Counted from the stretch's first letter, positions 7,745 to 18,074 are shown. The stretch is DNA of 64,000 bases from Streptomyces sp. S4.7 (GCF_010384365.1 NZ_CP048397.1:2418001-2482000); one strand, 5' to 3'. A program made the numbers and translations. Notes: generated by a model from the sequence alone, not told the origin.

Positions 7745-8961
7745 TCACACTCCCTGTGTTCATGACAGACGCCCGCGAACCTAGCCGGGGAGGTGCCCAC
7801 GCCGCCAGCCCCCACGAGGCGTCGCACTCGGATGGCGCCTCCGAACGCGGCGCCTTCCGCCTGCCGCGCCCGCGCCTTGGTCGAGCCGGCGCGGCCGAAG
7901 TGGCCGGCCCGGCAGGCGAGTTCGGGAGGCGCGCCGCGAGGAGGACGGCGAGCCGACGCGGGCGGGGAGCCGACGAGGCCGGGAAGCCGACGAGGGCCGG
8001 AGCGTGGTCAGGGAGGGGAGTGCGGGGAGAGGGGCCGTGGAGAGGTGAACGCGGAGGGGCACGAAGGATACGTGAAGGGAGAGTGGAGGGCGGTCCGGGC
8101 CCGAAAGCGGAACGGGCCGCCTGGCCTTCGGGACCGTAATTCCCAACCACCCCCGAAGGGGACTCGATCGCCTCCACCGACGCTTAACACGGTCGACACA
8201 ACTAGGACATGGCCTTTCCCCGACCTAACCGGCGCGGCGCCTTGCCATGTCCGGAATGCCATCCTCGGACTCGCGTTCCGGACACGTTCCATCGAGCCAT
8301 TCGGCCATTTATCAACCCTCCCCACGATGGCCTCAATTGGCCACCCCGGCATCTCTTCTCCCCACTCGGAACCGGGCGTTCGAGTGGTGGGTCCGACCCT
8401 CGTGACGACCGTCGCGGCGACACTCCGGGCAGGCTCGACGAGGTGCCGGGCCATCCCGGCGAGCACTCCGGCACACACCCCTCCCAGGTACCCACTCGCG
8501 ACGTTCCGGACATCACCGCCCCGAAGTGACTCACGACAACCCCCAAAGGATGCTGTGATCTGCGTCACATATTCCGGGCGTGTCGCGCCACCCCCGAACA
8601 CCCCGCTCCAAGGCGCAAAAGTGAAGCTGGGAGACCGTGCGGGGACCCCTCGGACCGACCTGTGACGAGTCGACAGCACAGGGCGATCACATCCCACCCT
8701 GTTCACCTCCCCCACCGGGCCGTTTGAACATACGAAGTGGAGGCGAGGTGGAGAGGTGTCATGGCCACGGGTGGCCGACACCTCGCCCGACTCGACCACG
8801 GGGGAGGCGACTCCCGCGTGACAGGCGTAACGATCGGATGACCACTCCGATCCGATGAGTGAAACGGGGGCATTAATTGACTGACGCATAGACCGAGAAT
8901 CCACACTTCCCGGACCGTGCTCGACCGGACCGGATAAAGCAGCTCTTCCGGCGGCAGCACT
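7745..8961. other. 1.2 kb non-coding region
   Basis: Lies between the divergently oriented peptidase gene and the small LuxR-type gene. Open frames on both strands lack Streptomyces codon bias and ribosome sites, so I call none. It contains a purine-rich block near 8000-8110, a perfect TGTGA-N6-TCACA site at 8554, a GGCCAC-GG-GTGGCC palindrome at 8763-8776, and a possible promoter TTGACT at 8877-8882 ahead of the small regulator. It looks like decayed DNA or a long regulatory region. Confidence 0.5.
8554..8569. promoter_or_regulatory. Crp-like site
   Basis: TGTGA-TCTGCG-TCACA is a perfect 5+6+5 palindrome matching the Crp consensus; Streptomyces Crp favours GTG-N6-CAC. It lies about 390 bases from the nearest start codon, so a target is unclear and binding is inferred only. 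Confidence 0.45.
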
Positions 8962-9267
8962 GTGAACGAGCTTGTTGTTTCAGGCCGTCGAGCATCTCGG
9001 AATCCGGCGCCTCACCGCCGGACGACCGTGAGGTTGATACAGGTGAATCCACGAAGTGTCCTCAGAGCCCCCCACCTCGGACTGGAAAATGATCACTTGA
9101 GAATCCTTCAACTTGTCTCGCAGGGCTGCACCATGGCGCAGGTCGCTCGCAGGATGGGAATGAGCGACCGCACACTGCGCCGTAAACTGCGGACCATATG
9201 CGAACGAGTCGACGTCGAAACGCCGATCGAAGCGGTCGTGTGGGCCGTACGGCGAAGAATCGTCTGA
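8962..9267 (+). CDS. Small LuxR-type helix-turn-helix protein
   Basis: 101 residues, of which the C-terminal 65 form a LuxR/GerE-like DNA-binding domain (ENDHLRILQLVSQGCTMAQVARRMGMSDRTLRRKLRTICERVDVETPIEAVVWAVRR). There is no receiver or ligand domain, so it is a stand-alone HTH protein. The start is uncertain: GTG 8962 has only a weak CGGCGG upstream, and an internal GTG near 9040 would leave the HTH intact. Codon use is less biased than in the neighbours. No partner gene is clear; the nearest downstream gene is a kinase pseudogene. Confidence 0.65.
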   Translation: MNELVVSGRRASRNPAPHRRTTVRLIQVNPRSVLRAPHLGLENDHLRILQLVSQGCTMAQVARRMGMSDRTLRRKLRTICERVDVETPIEAVVWAVRRRIV

Positions 9268-9361
9268 CCCCGTCCCATCAAAGAAAAAGCGCCCGCGCAA
9301 CAATCACAACAATCGCAACAGTAAGAAAAGGCGGAACAAGCGCGATTGGCACCACGCGTGA

Positions 9362-9391
9362 CAGCACCACCCAGCACCACCCAGCACCACC
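9362..9391. repeat. Three tandem copies of CAGCACCACC
   Basis: Three perfect 10-base units in tandem in the non-coding space after the small LuxR gene. A perfect palindrome ATTACGTAAT follows at 9411-9420. Confidence 0.8.
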
Positions 9392-9498
9392 CACACACGC
9401 GGGCGACGAGATTACGTAATACCGGTTCGGACAGTTCGGCAGCTCGAACGGTGGAGTCGTGTGACGGTTAGCGGAGGAATCGTCACCGGCCGCCGTTC

Positions 9499-9581
9499 AC
9501 CTGTCCGAACCTCGAACGACCTCCCACGCGGGAACGGTTTTCCCTGCTTGGCCCGCGTGGGCGGTCCGACGAAAGACAGGT
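9499..9581. repeat. Nested inverted repeats
   Basis: Outer arms acctgtc (9499-9505) and gacaggt (9575-9581) enclose a perfect inner stem cccacgcggg (9523-9532) / cccgcgtggg (9552-9561). This is a cruciform-like structure in the intergenic region upstream of the kinase pseudogene. No gene lies within. Confidence 0.65.
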
Positions 9582-9613
9582 CACGGCGTTCGGCCGACGT
9601 GCCGAGGATGCGC

Positions 9614-9646
9614 CGGCCTCGCATCGGCCTCGCATCGGCCTCGCGT
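9614..9646. repeat. Three tandem copies of an 11-base unit (CGGCCTCGCAT)
   Basis: Two perfect copies and a third with one change (A to G), in non-coding sequence between the small LuxR gene and the kinase pseudogene. Confidence 0.75.
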
Positions 9647-9853
9647 CCACGGCGCCCGTACGCCCCCCTGGAACGACCGTGCGACCGCCCCCCCGTACCC
9701 GTACGGTGTCGGGCCCCTCCCACGGCCCCGACACCGCCCCTACGGGACGAACGTCGGTCCCGCACGTTTCCCAGCCCGCCATGTCCCGGCCGGGGGTGGC
9801 CGATGGCGGTCAATTCGTTGTCCGCGGCCTGCCACCCGCGATAGAAAACGCAT

Positions 9854-11199
9854 GTGGCAGGCGTAAAGACTCAATATCCGCAGAGCCGCTTCTCCGCGTC
9901 GGCTGTCGACAGTCCCGTGGACGCATCGGTCGAACAGCTCCTCGCCCAGCTCCACTTGGGTTCTCCCGACGCCTCGGAGGTCTTCTCCTGTCCGGGCCGG
10001 AACGACAACTGGTCCGGCGTTACCGACACCGGCCCCGCGGTATTCGTGAAGCGCCTCAAAGAAAATCCCCAGGAATTGCTGAAGCGTGATCAGCGGCTCA
10101 TTTCATTCGAGCGCCTGATGGATCGGGGCCAATCGCCTTTCCCTCGACCCGAATTCCTCGGTGGTGACGAGGAGCAGCGCCCGCTGGTCTTCGGGATGCT
10201 CGACGACATCCGGTCGGGCAGCGAGCTCGCCGCGGAGGAGGAGTTCACCGAGGCGACATCTGCCGAGGCCGGCCGCACGTCGGCCTCGCTGCACCGACTG
10301 CCGTTCCTGCCCGAGGACTTCCCGGGACCGGCCCCGCACCCGTACCCGCCCGTCGAGGACCGTTCGCATGTGCTGGCCCGCGCGTTCGTCGCCGCCGAGG
10401 GGACGGGCCGAGGGGAACTTCATCAGGACCACGGGGCGGCCGGGATCGCCGTACGGCCCCTTCCGCTGTCCACCAGGGGCGTTGGCGGACGCGGGCCGGA
10501 CGCAACGGCAACCGCGCGACGTTCCGTGGGAGTTCGGGGAGACCCGGCACCACCACGGCGCAGGACGGCTCCGGGCCTGGCTCCCGGGGTCGGCCGACGC
10601 CTCCGCGGAGAACGCCCCGGAGAACGCCCCGCACCGTGCCCGGCTGCGTGCCCTGGCCCGCGACCGGCTCGGCTCCCGTCTGTGGACCCGGCCGGCCGAC
10701 CGGTCCGAGGCCGCCCAACTGCCACCCGGCAGGGGAGGAGCGGTCCTGCTGCACGGTGCCCCCAGCACCGGCTGGCTGGTCCCCTCCCCTGCCGGTGACC
10801 ACACCCCCCTGCTCACCGGCGAAGAGGTCACCGGGGGCGACCCGGCGCTCGACCTCGGCCGGGTCCTCGGCGAACTCCACGAACTGCGCTCCGCAGCCAC
10901 GCGCGGTCTCGGCACCGCCGGCCAGGGCCCTCCCGTGGACCGTCCGGCCGCGGCCCGCGCCCTGCTCGCCGGCTACCTCCGTACGGAGGAGGTCACGGCG
11001 GACGCCGGCGCGAACCTCCTTGACGAGGACGCCACGGCCGCGCCCCCGCCGGGGAACCGCGCGTGCCGCCACCCTCCGGCTCGCCGTCCACATGCGGGAC
11101 TTCGCGTCCTTCGTCGGCCGGCACGAGGACCTGCGCCACTACGACGATCTGCCGGCGGAGACCCTCGACGCGGACGGCGCCCCCACCCTCCGGTGGTGA
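9854..11199 (+). pseudogene. Kinase/phosphotransferase-fold protein, two frameshifts
   Basis: Coding signal moves through all three frames. 9854 to about 10410 gives an N-lobe (NDNWSGVTDTGPAVFVKRL, the lysine being the likely ATP-binding residue). About 10415 to 11045 gives the C-lobe (GGAVLLHGAPSTGWLVPS resembles an APH HGD loop; DPALDLGRVLGELHELR). The last part, to 11199, reads ATLRLAVHMRDFASFVG and ends LRW. Codon third-position GC follows the frame switches, so this was one gene. Breaks lie near 10405-10420 and 11035-11060, both in G/C runs, so sequencing error is possible. The layout resembles phosphotransferase-like subunits seen in class V lanthipeptide and thioamitide clusters, but no precursor or partner enzymes are here. 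Confidence 0.7.
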
Positions 11200-11215
11200 G
11201 ACCCCGGCACCGCCC

Positions 11216-14200
11216 TCACGCCCCCGCGACGGTGGCGCGCTCCTCCTCGGGCTCCGCCCCCGGTCCGGTCCCGGGACCCGCCCCGGCATCTGCCTCGCCG
11301 ATGAAGCTGCTCCACAGCCGCGCGTACGAGCCGCCGAGCGTCAGCAACTCCCCGTGCGTACCGTCCTCCACGACCCGGCCGTGGTCCAGCACGACCACCC
11401 GGTCGGCGCGTGCCGCCGTCGTCAGCCGGTGCGCGACGACCAGCGTCGTCCGCCGGCCCGACAGCCGGTCCGTCGCCTGGTTGACCAGGGCCTCGGAGGC
11501 GAGGTCGAGCGCGGCGGTCGCCTCGTCCAGGAGCAGGACGTCCGGGTCGACCAGCTCCGCGCGGGCCAGGGCGATCAACTGCCGCTGACCGGCCGAGAGA
11601 TTACGGCCCCGCTCGGCGACCTCGTGCAGATAGCCGCCGTCCAGCGTGGCGATCATCTCGTGCGCGCCCACCGCGCGGGCCGCCGACTCCACCTCCGCGT
11701 CGGTGGCACCCGGCCGCCCGTAGGCGATGGCGTCGCGCACCGTACCGGCGAAGAGATACGCCTCCTGCGGTACGACGCCGAGCCGGTGCCGGTACGCGGT
11801 CATGTCCAGGTCGCGCAGGTCGGTGCCGTCCGCCGTGACGCGGCCGGACGTCGGGTCGTAGAAGCGGGCGACGAGCTTGACGAGCGTCGACTTGCCCGCG
11901 CCCGTCTCGCCGACGAAGGCGACCGTCTGACCCGCGGGAATACGGAGGTTGACGCCCATGAGGGCGGTCTCCTCCTGGGCCGGGGCCTTCGCCGGGACGA
12001 CGGCTCCGTCCGGGTCGCCGGCGCCGCCGCCCTCGGCCAGGCCGCCTTCCAGGTTCCCGTACGCGAAGTGCACGTCCTCGAAGGCGATCTCGCCGCGCAG
12101 CGACGGGACGTCGAGCGGTGTGGCCGCCTCCGCCGTGGACGTCGGTTCGCGCAGCAGCTCCTGGATGCGGCCGAGCGAGACGGTGGCCTGCTGGTAGCCG
12201 TCGAAGACCTGCGACAGCTGCTGCACCGGCGCGAAGAACAGCTCGATGTACAGGAGATACGCCACGAGCGCGCCGGTCGTCAGCGTCCCGGCCTCCACCC
12301 GGCCCGCGCCGACGATCAGCACCGCCGCCGCGGCCACCGAGGACAGCAGCTGGACGAAGGGGAAGTAGACGGAGATCAGCCACTGGCCGCGCACCCGCGC
12401 CTGCCGGTAGTGGTCGCTGCGGTCGGCGAACCGCCGCGCGCCGTCCTTCTCCCGGCCGAAGGCCTGGACGATACGGAGCCCGGACACCGACTCCTGGAGG
12501 TCGGCGTTGACGACGCTGATCCGCTCTCGCGCCAGCTCGTACGCCTTGACGCTCTTGCGCCGGAAGAAGACGGTGCCGACGATCAGCACGGGCAGGGTCG
12601 CGAAGACGACCAGTGCCAGCTCCACGTCGATGACGAGCAGGACGACGAGGATGCCGAAGAAGGTGACGACGGAGACGAAGGCCGTGACGAGTCCGGTCTG
12701 GAGGAACGTGGACAGCGCGTCCACGTCGGTCGTCATGCGGGTCATGATGCGGCCGGTCAACTCGCGCTCGTAGTAGTCGAGTCCGAGCCGCTGGAGCTGC
12801 GCGAAGATCTTCAGGCGCAGCGAGTACAGGACGCGTTCGCCGGTGCGGCCGGTCATCCGTGTCTCGCCGATCTGGGCCGTCCACTGGACGAGCACGACGA
12901 CCAGGCCGAGGAGCGAGGCGGCCCATACGGCGCCGAGCGCGAGCTGTTCCACCCCTTCGTCGATGCCGTGGCGGATGAGGACCGGCAGCAGCAGGCCCAT
13001 TCCGGCGTCGACGGCGACGAGGGCGAGGCTGACGGCAAGGGGCGCGCCGAAGCCGCGCAGCAGGCGGCGCAGCCCGTACGACGACTCGGTGCCGACGGCG
13101 CGGGCCTCGTCGATCGACGGGAGGTCGTCGGCGGGCGGCAACGCCTCGACCTGGGCGAGGAGTTCGGGTGTGGCGCCGGGCGCCGCCGATTCCTCGGCGG
13201 GTGTCTCCTGGCGTTCCCACAGGGCGGGGGTGATGCCGCGTTCGGCGTCGAACTCGGCGTCCAGCTCCTGCTGGACGGTGCGGTCGTCCTCGGCGGCCGT
13301 GGAGACGACGGCGGCCGGGGTGTGGCCGGGGGACACGCCGCCGAGTTCGTCGGGGTCGGTGAGCAGGCGCCGGTAGAGGGCGGAGCGTTCCTGGAGTTCG
13401 TCGTGGGTGCCGATGTCGGCGAGGCGTCCGTCGTCGAGCACGGCGATCCGGTCGGCGAGGCCGAGGGTGGAGCGGCGGTGGGCGATGAGGAGCGTCGTAC
13501 GGCCGGCCATGACCGAGCGCAGCGCCTCGTGGATCTCGTGTTCGACGCGGGCGTCGACGGCGGAGGTGGCGTCGTCCAGGAGCAGCAGTCGGGGGTCGGT
13601 GAGGATCGCGCGGGCCAGGGCGATGCGCTGGCGCTGGCCGCCGGAGAGGGTCAGGCCCTGTTCGCCGACGGTGGTGTCGTAGCCGGCGGGCAGTTCGGCG
13701 ATGAAGCGGTCGGCCTGGGCGGCGCGGACGGCGCGTTCGATCTCCTCGTCGGTGGCGTCGGGCTTGCCGTAGGCGATGTTGGCACGGACGGTGTCGGAGA
13801 AGAGGAAGCTGTCTTCCGGTACGAGCCCGATGGCGGCGCGCAGGGAGTCGAGCGTCAGTTCGCGTACGTCGTGGCCGCCGACGAGGACGGCGCCGTGGGT
13901 GACGTCGTAGAAGCGTGGCAGGAGCAGCGACACGGTGGACTTGCCGCTGCCGGAGGAGCCGACGACGGCGACGGTCTCGCCGGGGCGGATCTCCAGGGAG
14001 AAGCCGTCGAGGACGGTGCGGCCGTCCGCGTAGGAGAACGTCACGTCGTCGAACTCGACGGAAGCCTCGGCGTCGGCGGGGAGGTCCTTGGTGCCGTCCT
14101 GGATGGACGGCTCGGTGTCGATGAGTTCGAGGACCCGCTCGACGCCGGCGCGTGCCTGCTGGCCGACGGTCAGGACCATGGCGAGCATGCGGACGGGACC

Positions 14201-15121
14201 GACGAGCTGCGCGAGGTAGGTGGAGAAGGCGACGAACGTGCCGAGGGTGATCTGGCCGCGGGTGGCGAGCCAGCCGCCGAGCGCGAGCATCGCGACCTGT
14301 CCGAGGGCCGGGACGGCCTGGAGGGCTGGTGTGTAGCGGGAGTTCAGCTTGATGGTGCGCAGCCGCCCGGCGAAGAGTCTGCGTCCGGCGGCGCGCAGTT
14401 TGCCGGTCTCCTGGTCCTCCTGGCCGAAGCCCTTGACGACGCGTACGCCGGAGACGGATCCGTCGACGACTCCCGCGACGGCCGCGGCCTGTGACTGGGC
14501 GTACCAGGTGGCGGGGTGCAGCCGGGTGCGGCTGTGGCGGGCGATGTACCAGAGGGCGGGTGCGACGGCGAGGGCGACGAGGGTCAGGGGCAGCGAGAGC
14601 CACGCCATGATCACGAGGGAGATGATGAAGAGCAGGACGTTGCCGATGGTCATCGGCAACATGAAGAGCAGGCCCTGGATGAGCTGGAGGTCGCTGGTGG
14701 CGCGGCCGATGACCTGTCCGGTGGACAGTTCGTCCTGGCGGCGGCCGTCGAGCCCGGCGATGGTGCCGTACATCTCCGTACGGAGGTCGTGCTGGACGTC
14801 GAGGGCCAGGCGTCCGCCGTAGTAGCGGCGGATGTAGGTCATGGCGTAGATGACGAGGGCCGCCACTATCAGGAGGCTGGTCCAGACGGCGATGGACCGG
14901 GTGCCGGTGCCGATGACGTCGTCGATGACGACTTTGGTGATCAGCGGGACGAGGGCCATGACGGCCATGCCGGCGAGGGAGGAGCCGAGGGCGAGGATCA
15001 CGTTGCGCCGGTAGCGCCAGGCGTAGCCCACCAGACGGCGGGCCCAGCCCGCCGTCCGCGGCTCGTCCGTCGTACTCTCGCCGGGCTTCTCACGCTCCGG
15101 GTCTGTCCGCTCCGCCGCCAC
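11216..15121 (-). CDS. Fused two-half ABC exporter (multidrug/lipid type)
   Basis: 1301 residues, two complete TMD-NBD units in one chain. Half 1: membrane domain about 30-330, Walker A GSSGSGKST, signature LSGGQRQRIALARA, Walker B LLLLDDATSAVD. An acidic linker follows. Half 2: membrane domain about 680-980, Walker A GETGAGKST, signature LSAGQRQLIALARA, Walker B VLLLDEATAALD. The first site has Asp instead of the catalytic Glu after Walker B (LLLDDAT), so the transporter is probably asymmetric with one degenerate ATP site, as in heterodimeric exporters such as TM287/288. GTG at 15121 has GGGAGG upstream. It is convergent with the kinase pseudogene. The substrate is unknown. Confidence 0.92.
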   Translation of the reverse strand: MAAERTDPEREKPGESTTDEPRTAGWARRLVGYAWRYRRNVILALGSSLAGMAVMALVPLITKVVIDDVIGTGTRSIAVWTSLLIVAALVIYAMTYIRRYYGGRLALDVQHDLRTEMYGTIAGLDGRRQDELSTGQVIGRATSDLQLIQGLLFMLPMTIGNVLLFIISLVIMAWLSLPLTLVALAVAPALWYIARHSRTRLHPATWYAQSQAAAVAGVVDGSVSGVRVVKGFGQEDQETGKLRAAGRRLFAGRLRTIKLNSRYTPALQAVPALGQVAMLALGGWLATRGQITLGTFVAFSTYLAQLVGPVRMLAMVLTVGQQARAGVERVLELIDTEPSIQDGTKDLPADAEASVEFDDVTFSYADGRTVLDGFSLEIRPGETVAVVGSSGSGKSTVSLLLPRFYDVTHGAVLVGGHDVRELTLDSLRAAIGLVPEDSFLFSDTVRANIAYGKPDATDEEIERAVRAAQADRFIAELPAGYDTTVGEQGLTLSGGQRQRIALARAILTDPRLLLLDDATSAVDARVEHEIHEALRSVMAGRTTLLIAHRRSTLGLADRIAVLDDGRLADIGTHDELQERSALYRRLLTDPDELGGVSPGHTPAAVVSTAAEDDRTVQQELDAEFDAERGITPALWERQETPAEESAAPGATPELLAQVEALPPADDLPSIDEARAVGTESSYGLRRLLRGFGAPLAVSLALVAVDAGMGLLLPVLIRHGIDEGVEQLALGAVWAASLLGLVVVLVQWTAQIGETRMTGRTGERVLYSLRLKIFAQLQRLGLDYYERELTGRIMTRMTTDVDALSTFLQTGLVTAFVSVVTFFGILVVLLVIDVELALVVFATLPVLIVGTVFFRRKSVKAYELARERISVVNADLQESVSGLRIVQAFGREKDGARRFADRSDHYRQARVRGQWLISVYFPFVQLLSSVAAAAVLIVGAGRVEAGTLTTGALVAYLLYIELFFAPVQQLSQVFDGYQQATVSLGRIQELLREPTSTAEAATPLDVPSLRGEIAFEDVHFAYGNLEGGLAEGGGAGDPDGAVVPAKAPAQEETALMGVNLRIPAGQTVAFVGETGAGKSTLVKLVARFYDPTSGRVTADGTDLRDLDMTAYRHRLGVVPQEAYLFAGTVRDAIAYGRPGATDAEVESAARAVGAHEMIATLDGGYLHEVAERGRNLSAGQRQLIALARAELVDPDVLLLDEATAALDLASEALVNQATDRLSGRRTTLVVAHRLTTAARADRVVVLDHGRVVEDGTHGELLTLGGSYARLWSSFIGEADAGAGPGTGPGAEPEEERATVAGA

Positions 15122-15301
15122 TGTTGCCGCCTCCCGTTGCCCTGTCGCTCGTTCCGGTGCGCGGGCGTCCCCCGTGGGTCACCTGCCGGATGGCATCAAC
15201 GCGCCCACGTGCGGATTTCATCCCACCGCAACAGATACCCGTCGCTGGTCCCATGCGCTCGCCGGAGGACCTAGGACCGATGACCGGGTCCGGCCGGTGG
15301 G

Positions 15302-15326
15302 CCGGAGGCCGCGCCGGGGCCTCCGG
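15302..15326 (-). terminator. Hairpin terminator after the ThDP enzyme gene
   Basis: Perfect 9-base stem (ccggaggcc / ggcctccgg) with a 7-base loop, 38 bases beyond the stop of the thiamine-diphosphate enzyme, separating it from the exporter promoter. No T-run. Confidence 0.6.
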
Positions 15327-15363
15327 GTCGGGGGCTCGGGGCGGGGTCGGGGTGGCGTGGTCG

Positions 15364-17055
15364 CTACGTGGGCAGGTGGGTCGGGGCGAACAGCTTCAGG
15401 AGGGCCGGGAGCACCACCACGGAGGGGCCGGGGGCCGCCAGCGCCTTCGAGAGGTCCTCCCGCAGCGCCTCGGGGGTCGTACGGACCGCGGGCACCCCGA
15501 AGGACTCGGCGAGCGCGACGAAGTCCGGGCGGGCCAGCTCGGTGCCGGTGCTCTCTCCGAAGGCGTCCGTCATGTACTCGCGCAGGATGCCGTAGCCGCC
15601 GTCGTCGACGATCAGCCAGGTGACGGGGAGGTCGTACTGCCGGGCCGTGGCCAGCTCGGCGATCGAGTACATGGCGCCGCCGTCGCCCGAGACCGCGAGG
15701 ACGGGCTTCGTGGCGTCGGCCGCCGCCGCTCCCAGGGCCGCCGGGAAGCCGTACCCGAGGCCGCCGGCACCCTGGCCGGAGTGCATCGGGCCGGGCCAGG
15801 CGGACCAGGCCCAGTAGGCGAGGATCGTCATGTCCCAGAAGCTGGGGGAGGTGGCGGGCAGCGCCTCTCGTACGGAGGCGAGCACCCGCTGCTCCAGTGC
15901 CAGGTCCTGGGCGTCGATCCGGCTCCGTACCTTCGCGAGCACCGTACGGACCGCGTCCCGCGCGGACTCGGCGGCGGCCGGATCGTCGCGCTCGGTCACC
16001 GATTCCAGCAGCGCGGACAGGGCTTCCCGCGCGTCGGCGTGGACGCCGAGCGCCGGGAGGTTGGACTCCAGCTTGCCGAGGTCGGCCTCGATCTGGATCA
16101 CCCGGCCGCGGGGGCGGAAGGTGTAGTAGTTGGAGGACAGTTCGCCGAGCCCGGAGCCGACGACCAGCACCACGTCGGCGTCCTCCAGGAAGTCGGTGGT
16201 GTGCCGGTCCTCCAGCCAGGACTGGAGCGACAGCGGGTGCTCCCAGGGGAACGCGCCCTTGCCGCCGAAGGTGGTGACGACGGGGGCGGCCAGCTTCTCG
16301 GCGAGGGCCCGCAGCTTCCCGGCGGCGTCCGCCCGTACGACCCCGCCGCCCGCGATGATCACGGGTCGCCGCGCGTGGGACAGGGCGTGGGCCGCCACGG
16401 CGATCAGCTCCGGGCGCGGCGGCAGTTCGCGCGGGGTGGCGTCGACGGCGGTGACGAGCGGCAGTGTCGTCTCCTTGAGGAGGACGTCCTGCGGGATCTC
16501 GACCCAGACGGGTCCGTGCGGCGCGGTGAGCGCGGACTCCCAGGCGGCCGCGACGGCGGACGGGATCTGGGAGGCCGTACGGACGACGTGGACGGACTTG
16601 ACGATGTCGCGGAACGACGCCTGCTGGTCGCGCAGTTCGTGGAGGTAGCCGTGCCTGCCGCCGCCGAGGCCCGCCGACGGGATCTGGCTGGAGATCGCGA
16701 GCACGGGCGAGGACGCCGCCGCGGCCTCCTGGAGCGCGGCGAGCGAGGTCAGGGCGCCCGGTCCGGTGGACAGCAGCAGGGGCGCGACCTCGCCGGTGAC
16801 ACGGCCGTAGGCGTCGGCGGCGAATCCGGCGTTGTTCTCGACGCGCAGCCCGACGTACTCCAGGTCGGAGCGGCGCAGGGCGTCGAACATGCCCAGGGCG
16901 TGCTGGCCGGGCAGGCCGAAGACGGTGGTGGCGCCGAGGCCGTGCAGTGTCTCGACGACGAGGTCGCCGCCGCTCCGCCCGGCGGGCGGGTTCAGGGCCC
17001 GTGCCGTCTGCTCGGGGGTGTAGCGGGGGATCTCGTGGTGGTGGTCGTGTGTCAC
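15364..17055 (-). CDS. Thiamine-diphosphate-dependent enzyme (acetolactate synthase-like)
   Basis: 563 residues with the three-domain layout of the acetolactate synthase/benzoylformate decarboxylase superfamily. The PYR domain has [14 protein letters not shown] and the catalytic Glu region [18 protein letters not shown] central Rossmann domain follows ([15 protein letters not shown]). The PP domain carries the ThDP motif ([34 protein letters not shown]). A His-rich N-terminus (THDHHHE) precedes it. The GTG overlaps the agmatinase stop (GTGA), so the two are coupled. With a ureohydrolase beside it, the pair recalls the Ceas/Pah pair of clavulanic acid synthesis, but no beta-lactam synthetase is present. 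A role in breakdown of a 2-oxo acid derived from a guanidino compound is inferred. Confidence 0.85.
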   Translation of the reverse strand: MTHDHHHEIPRYTPEQTARALNPPAGRSGGDLVVETLHGLGATTVFGLPGQHALGMFDALRRSDLEYVGLRVENNAGFAADAYGRVTGEVAPLLLSTGPGALTSLAALQEAAAASSPVLAISSQIPSAGLGGGRHGYLHELRDQQASFRDIVKSVHVVRTASQIPSAVAAAWESALTAPHGPVWVEIPQDVLLKETTLPLVTAVDATPRELPPRPELIAVAAHALSHARRPVIIAGGGVVRADAAGKLRALAEKLAAPVVTTFGGKGAFPWEHPLSLQSWLEDRHTTDFLEDADVVLVVGSGLGELSSNYYTFRPRGRVIQIEADLGKLESNLPALGVHADAREALSALLESVTERDDPAAAESARDAVRTVLAKVRSRIDAQDLALEQRVLASVREALPATSPSFWDMTILAYWAWSAWPGPMHSGQGAGGLGYGFPAALGAAAADATKPVLAVSGDGGAMYSIAELATARQYDLPVTWLIVDDGGYGILREYMTDAFGESTGTELARPDFVALAESFGVPAVRTTPEALREDLSKALAAPGPSVVVLPALLKLFAPTHLPT

Positions 17056-18074
17056 TTCGCGCGGTCCTCCGCGATCTGGCGGGACATGATCGTGATCAGT
17101 TCGTATGCCGTGTGGGAGGCGGCGACGGACGTGATCTCCGCGTGGTCGTACGCCGGGGCGACCTCGACCACGTCGGCCGACACCAGGTGGCAGGAGGCCA
17201 GTCCCCGGAGGATTTCGAGGAGTTCGCGGGAGGTGAGCCCGCCGGCCTCGGGCGTGCCGGTGCCGGGCGCGTGGGCCGGGTCGAGCACGTCGACGTCGAT
17301 CGAGATGTACAGCGGGCGGTCCCCGATGCGCTGCCGGAGCTGGTCGGCGACCTCGTCGACGCCGCGCCGCATGACGTCGGCGGAGGTCACGATGCCGAAG
17401 CCCATGCGGTGGTCGTCGTCCAGGTCCTTCTTTCCGTAGAGCGGCCCGCGTGTGCCGACGTGGGAGAGAGCCTCGGTGTCGAGGATGCCTTCCTCGACGG
17501 CGCGGCGGAACGGGGTGCCGTGGGTGTACTCGGCGCCGAAGTAGGTGTCCCAGGTGTCCAGGTGGGCGTCGAAGTGGAGCAGCGCGACCGGGCCGTGCCT
17601 CTTGGCGACCGAGCGCAGCAGGGGCAGCGCGATCGTGTGGTCGCCGCCGAGGGTCATCAGGCGAGCGCCGGTGGAGAGCAGGCCGTCGGCCGCCGCCTCG
17701 ATCGTGTCGACCGCCTCGTTGATGTTGAACGGGTTGGCGGCGATGTCCCCGGCGTCGGCCACCTGCGCGAGCGCGAACGGCGACGCCTCCTGGGCGGGGT
17801 TGTACGGGCGCAGCAGGCGGGACGCCTCGCGGATCGCGTTGCCGCCGAAGCGGGCGCCGGGCCGGTAGGACACCCCGCTGTCGAACGGCACTCCAACAAC
17901 GACGATGTCGGCGACATCGGCGGTCCCGACCTCGTCCAGCCTGGGCAGCCGGGCGAAGGTGGCGGGCCCCGCGAACCGGGGCACACGGGAGGAGTCGACG
18001 GGCCCGCGCGGGCCGTCTTCCCGGCTCTCGGCCGCCGTGGCGCCGGGGGTGTCGGGTCCTGCTGCGCTGCTCAT
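17052..18074 (-). CDS. speB: Agmatinase-family ureohydrolase
   Basis: 340 residues, arginase/agmatinase fold with the full dinuclear manganese site: GGDH (143-146), DAHLD (169-173) and [19 protein letters not shown] (Asp260, Asp262). Hydrolyses a guanidino group to urea plus an amine; the family includes agmatinase, guanidinobutyrase and guanidinopropionase, and sequence alone does not fix the substrate. Coupled to the downstream ThDP enzyme. The symporter gene lies 159 bases further upstream on the same strand, so transport may be linked. Annotated as agmatinase by convention; guanidinobutyrase is a real alternative. Confidence 0.85.
   Translation of the reverse strand: MSSAAGPDTPGATAAESREDGPRGPVDSSRVPRFAGPATFARLPRLDEVGTADVADIVVVGVPFDSGVSYRPGARFGGNAIREASRLLRPYNPAQEASPFALAQVADAGDIAANPFNINEAVDTIEAAADGLLSTGARLMTLGGDHTIALPLLRSVAKRHGPVALLHFDAHLDTWDTYFGAEYTHGTPFRRAVEEGILDTEALSHVGTRGPLYGKKDLDDDHRMGFGIVTSADVMRRGVDEVADQLRQRIGDRPLYISIDVDVLDPAHAPGTGTPEAGGLTSRELLEILRGLASCHLVSADVVEVAPAYDHAEITSVAASHTAYELITIMSRQIAEDRAK

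Noticed and set aside
5945..7765. Long plus-strand open frame opposite the S37 peptidase
   Set aside because: Antisense shadow of a clear secreted peptidase; composition is the complement of its codons and there is no ribosome site.
8008..8904. Minus-strand open frame in the 1.2 kb gap
   Set aside because: No codon bias, no ribosome site and no recognisable domain; GC at third positions is not raised.
9362..9391. Possible CRISPR array
   Set aside because: Three contiguous 10-base units without spacers; no cas genes in the window.
11063..14494. 1143-codon plus-strand open frame opposite the ABC exporter
   Set aside because: Shadow of the exporter; long antisense frames are expected at this GC content.
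15364..17055. Clavulanic acid-type gene cluster
   Set aside because: Only the ThDP enzyme and ureohydrolase resemble it; beta-lactam synthetase and clavaminate synthase are absent.
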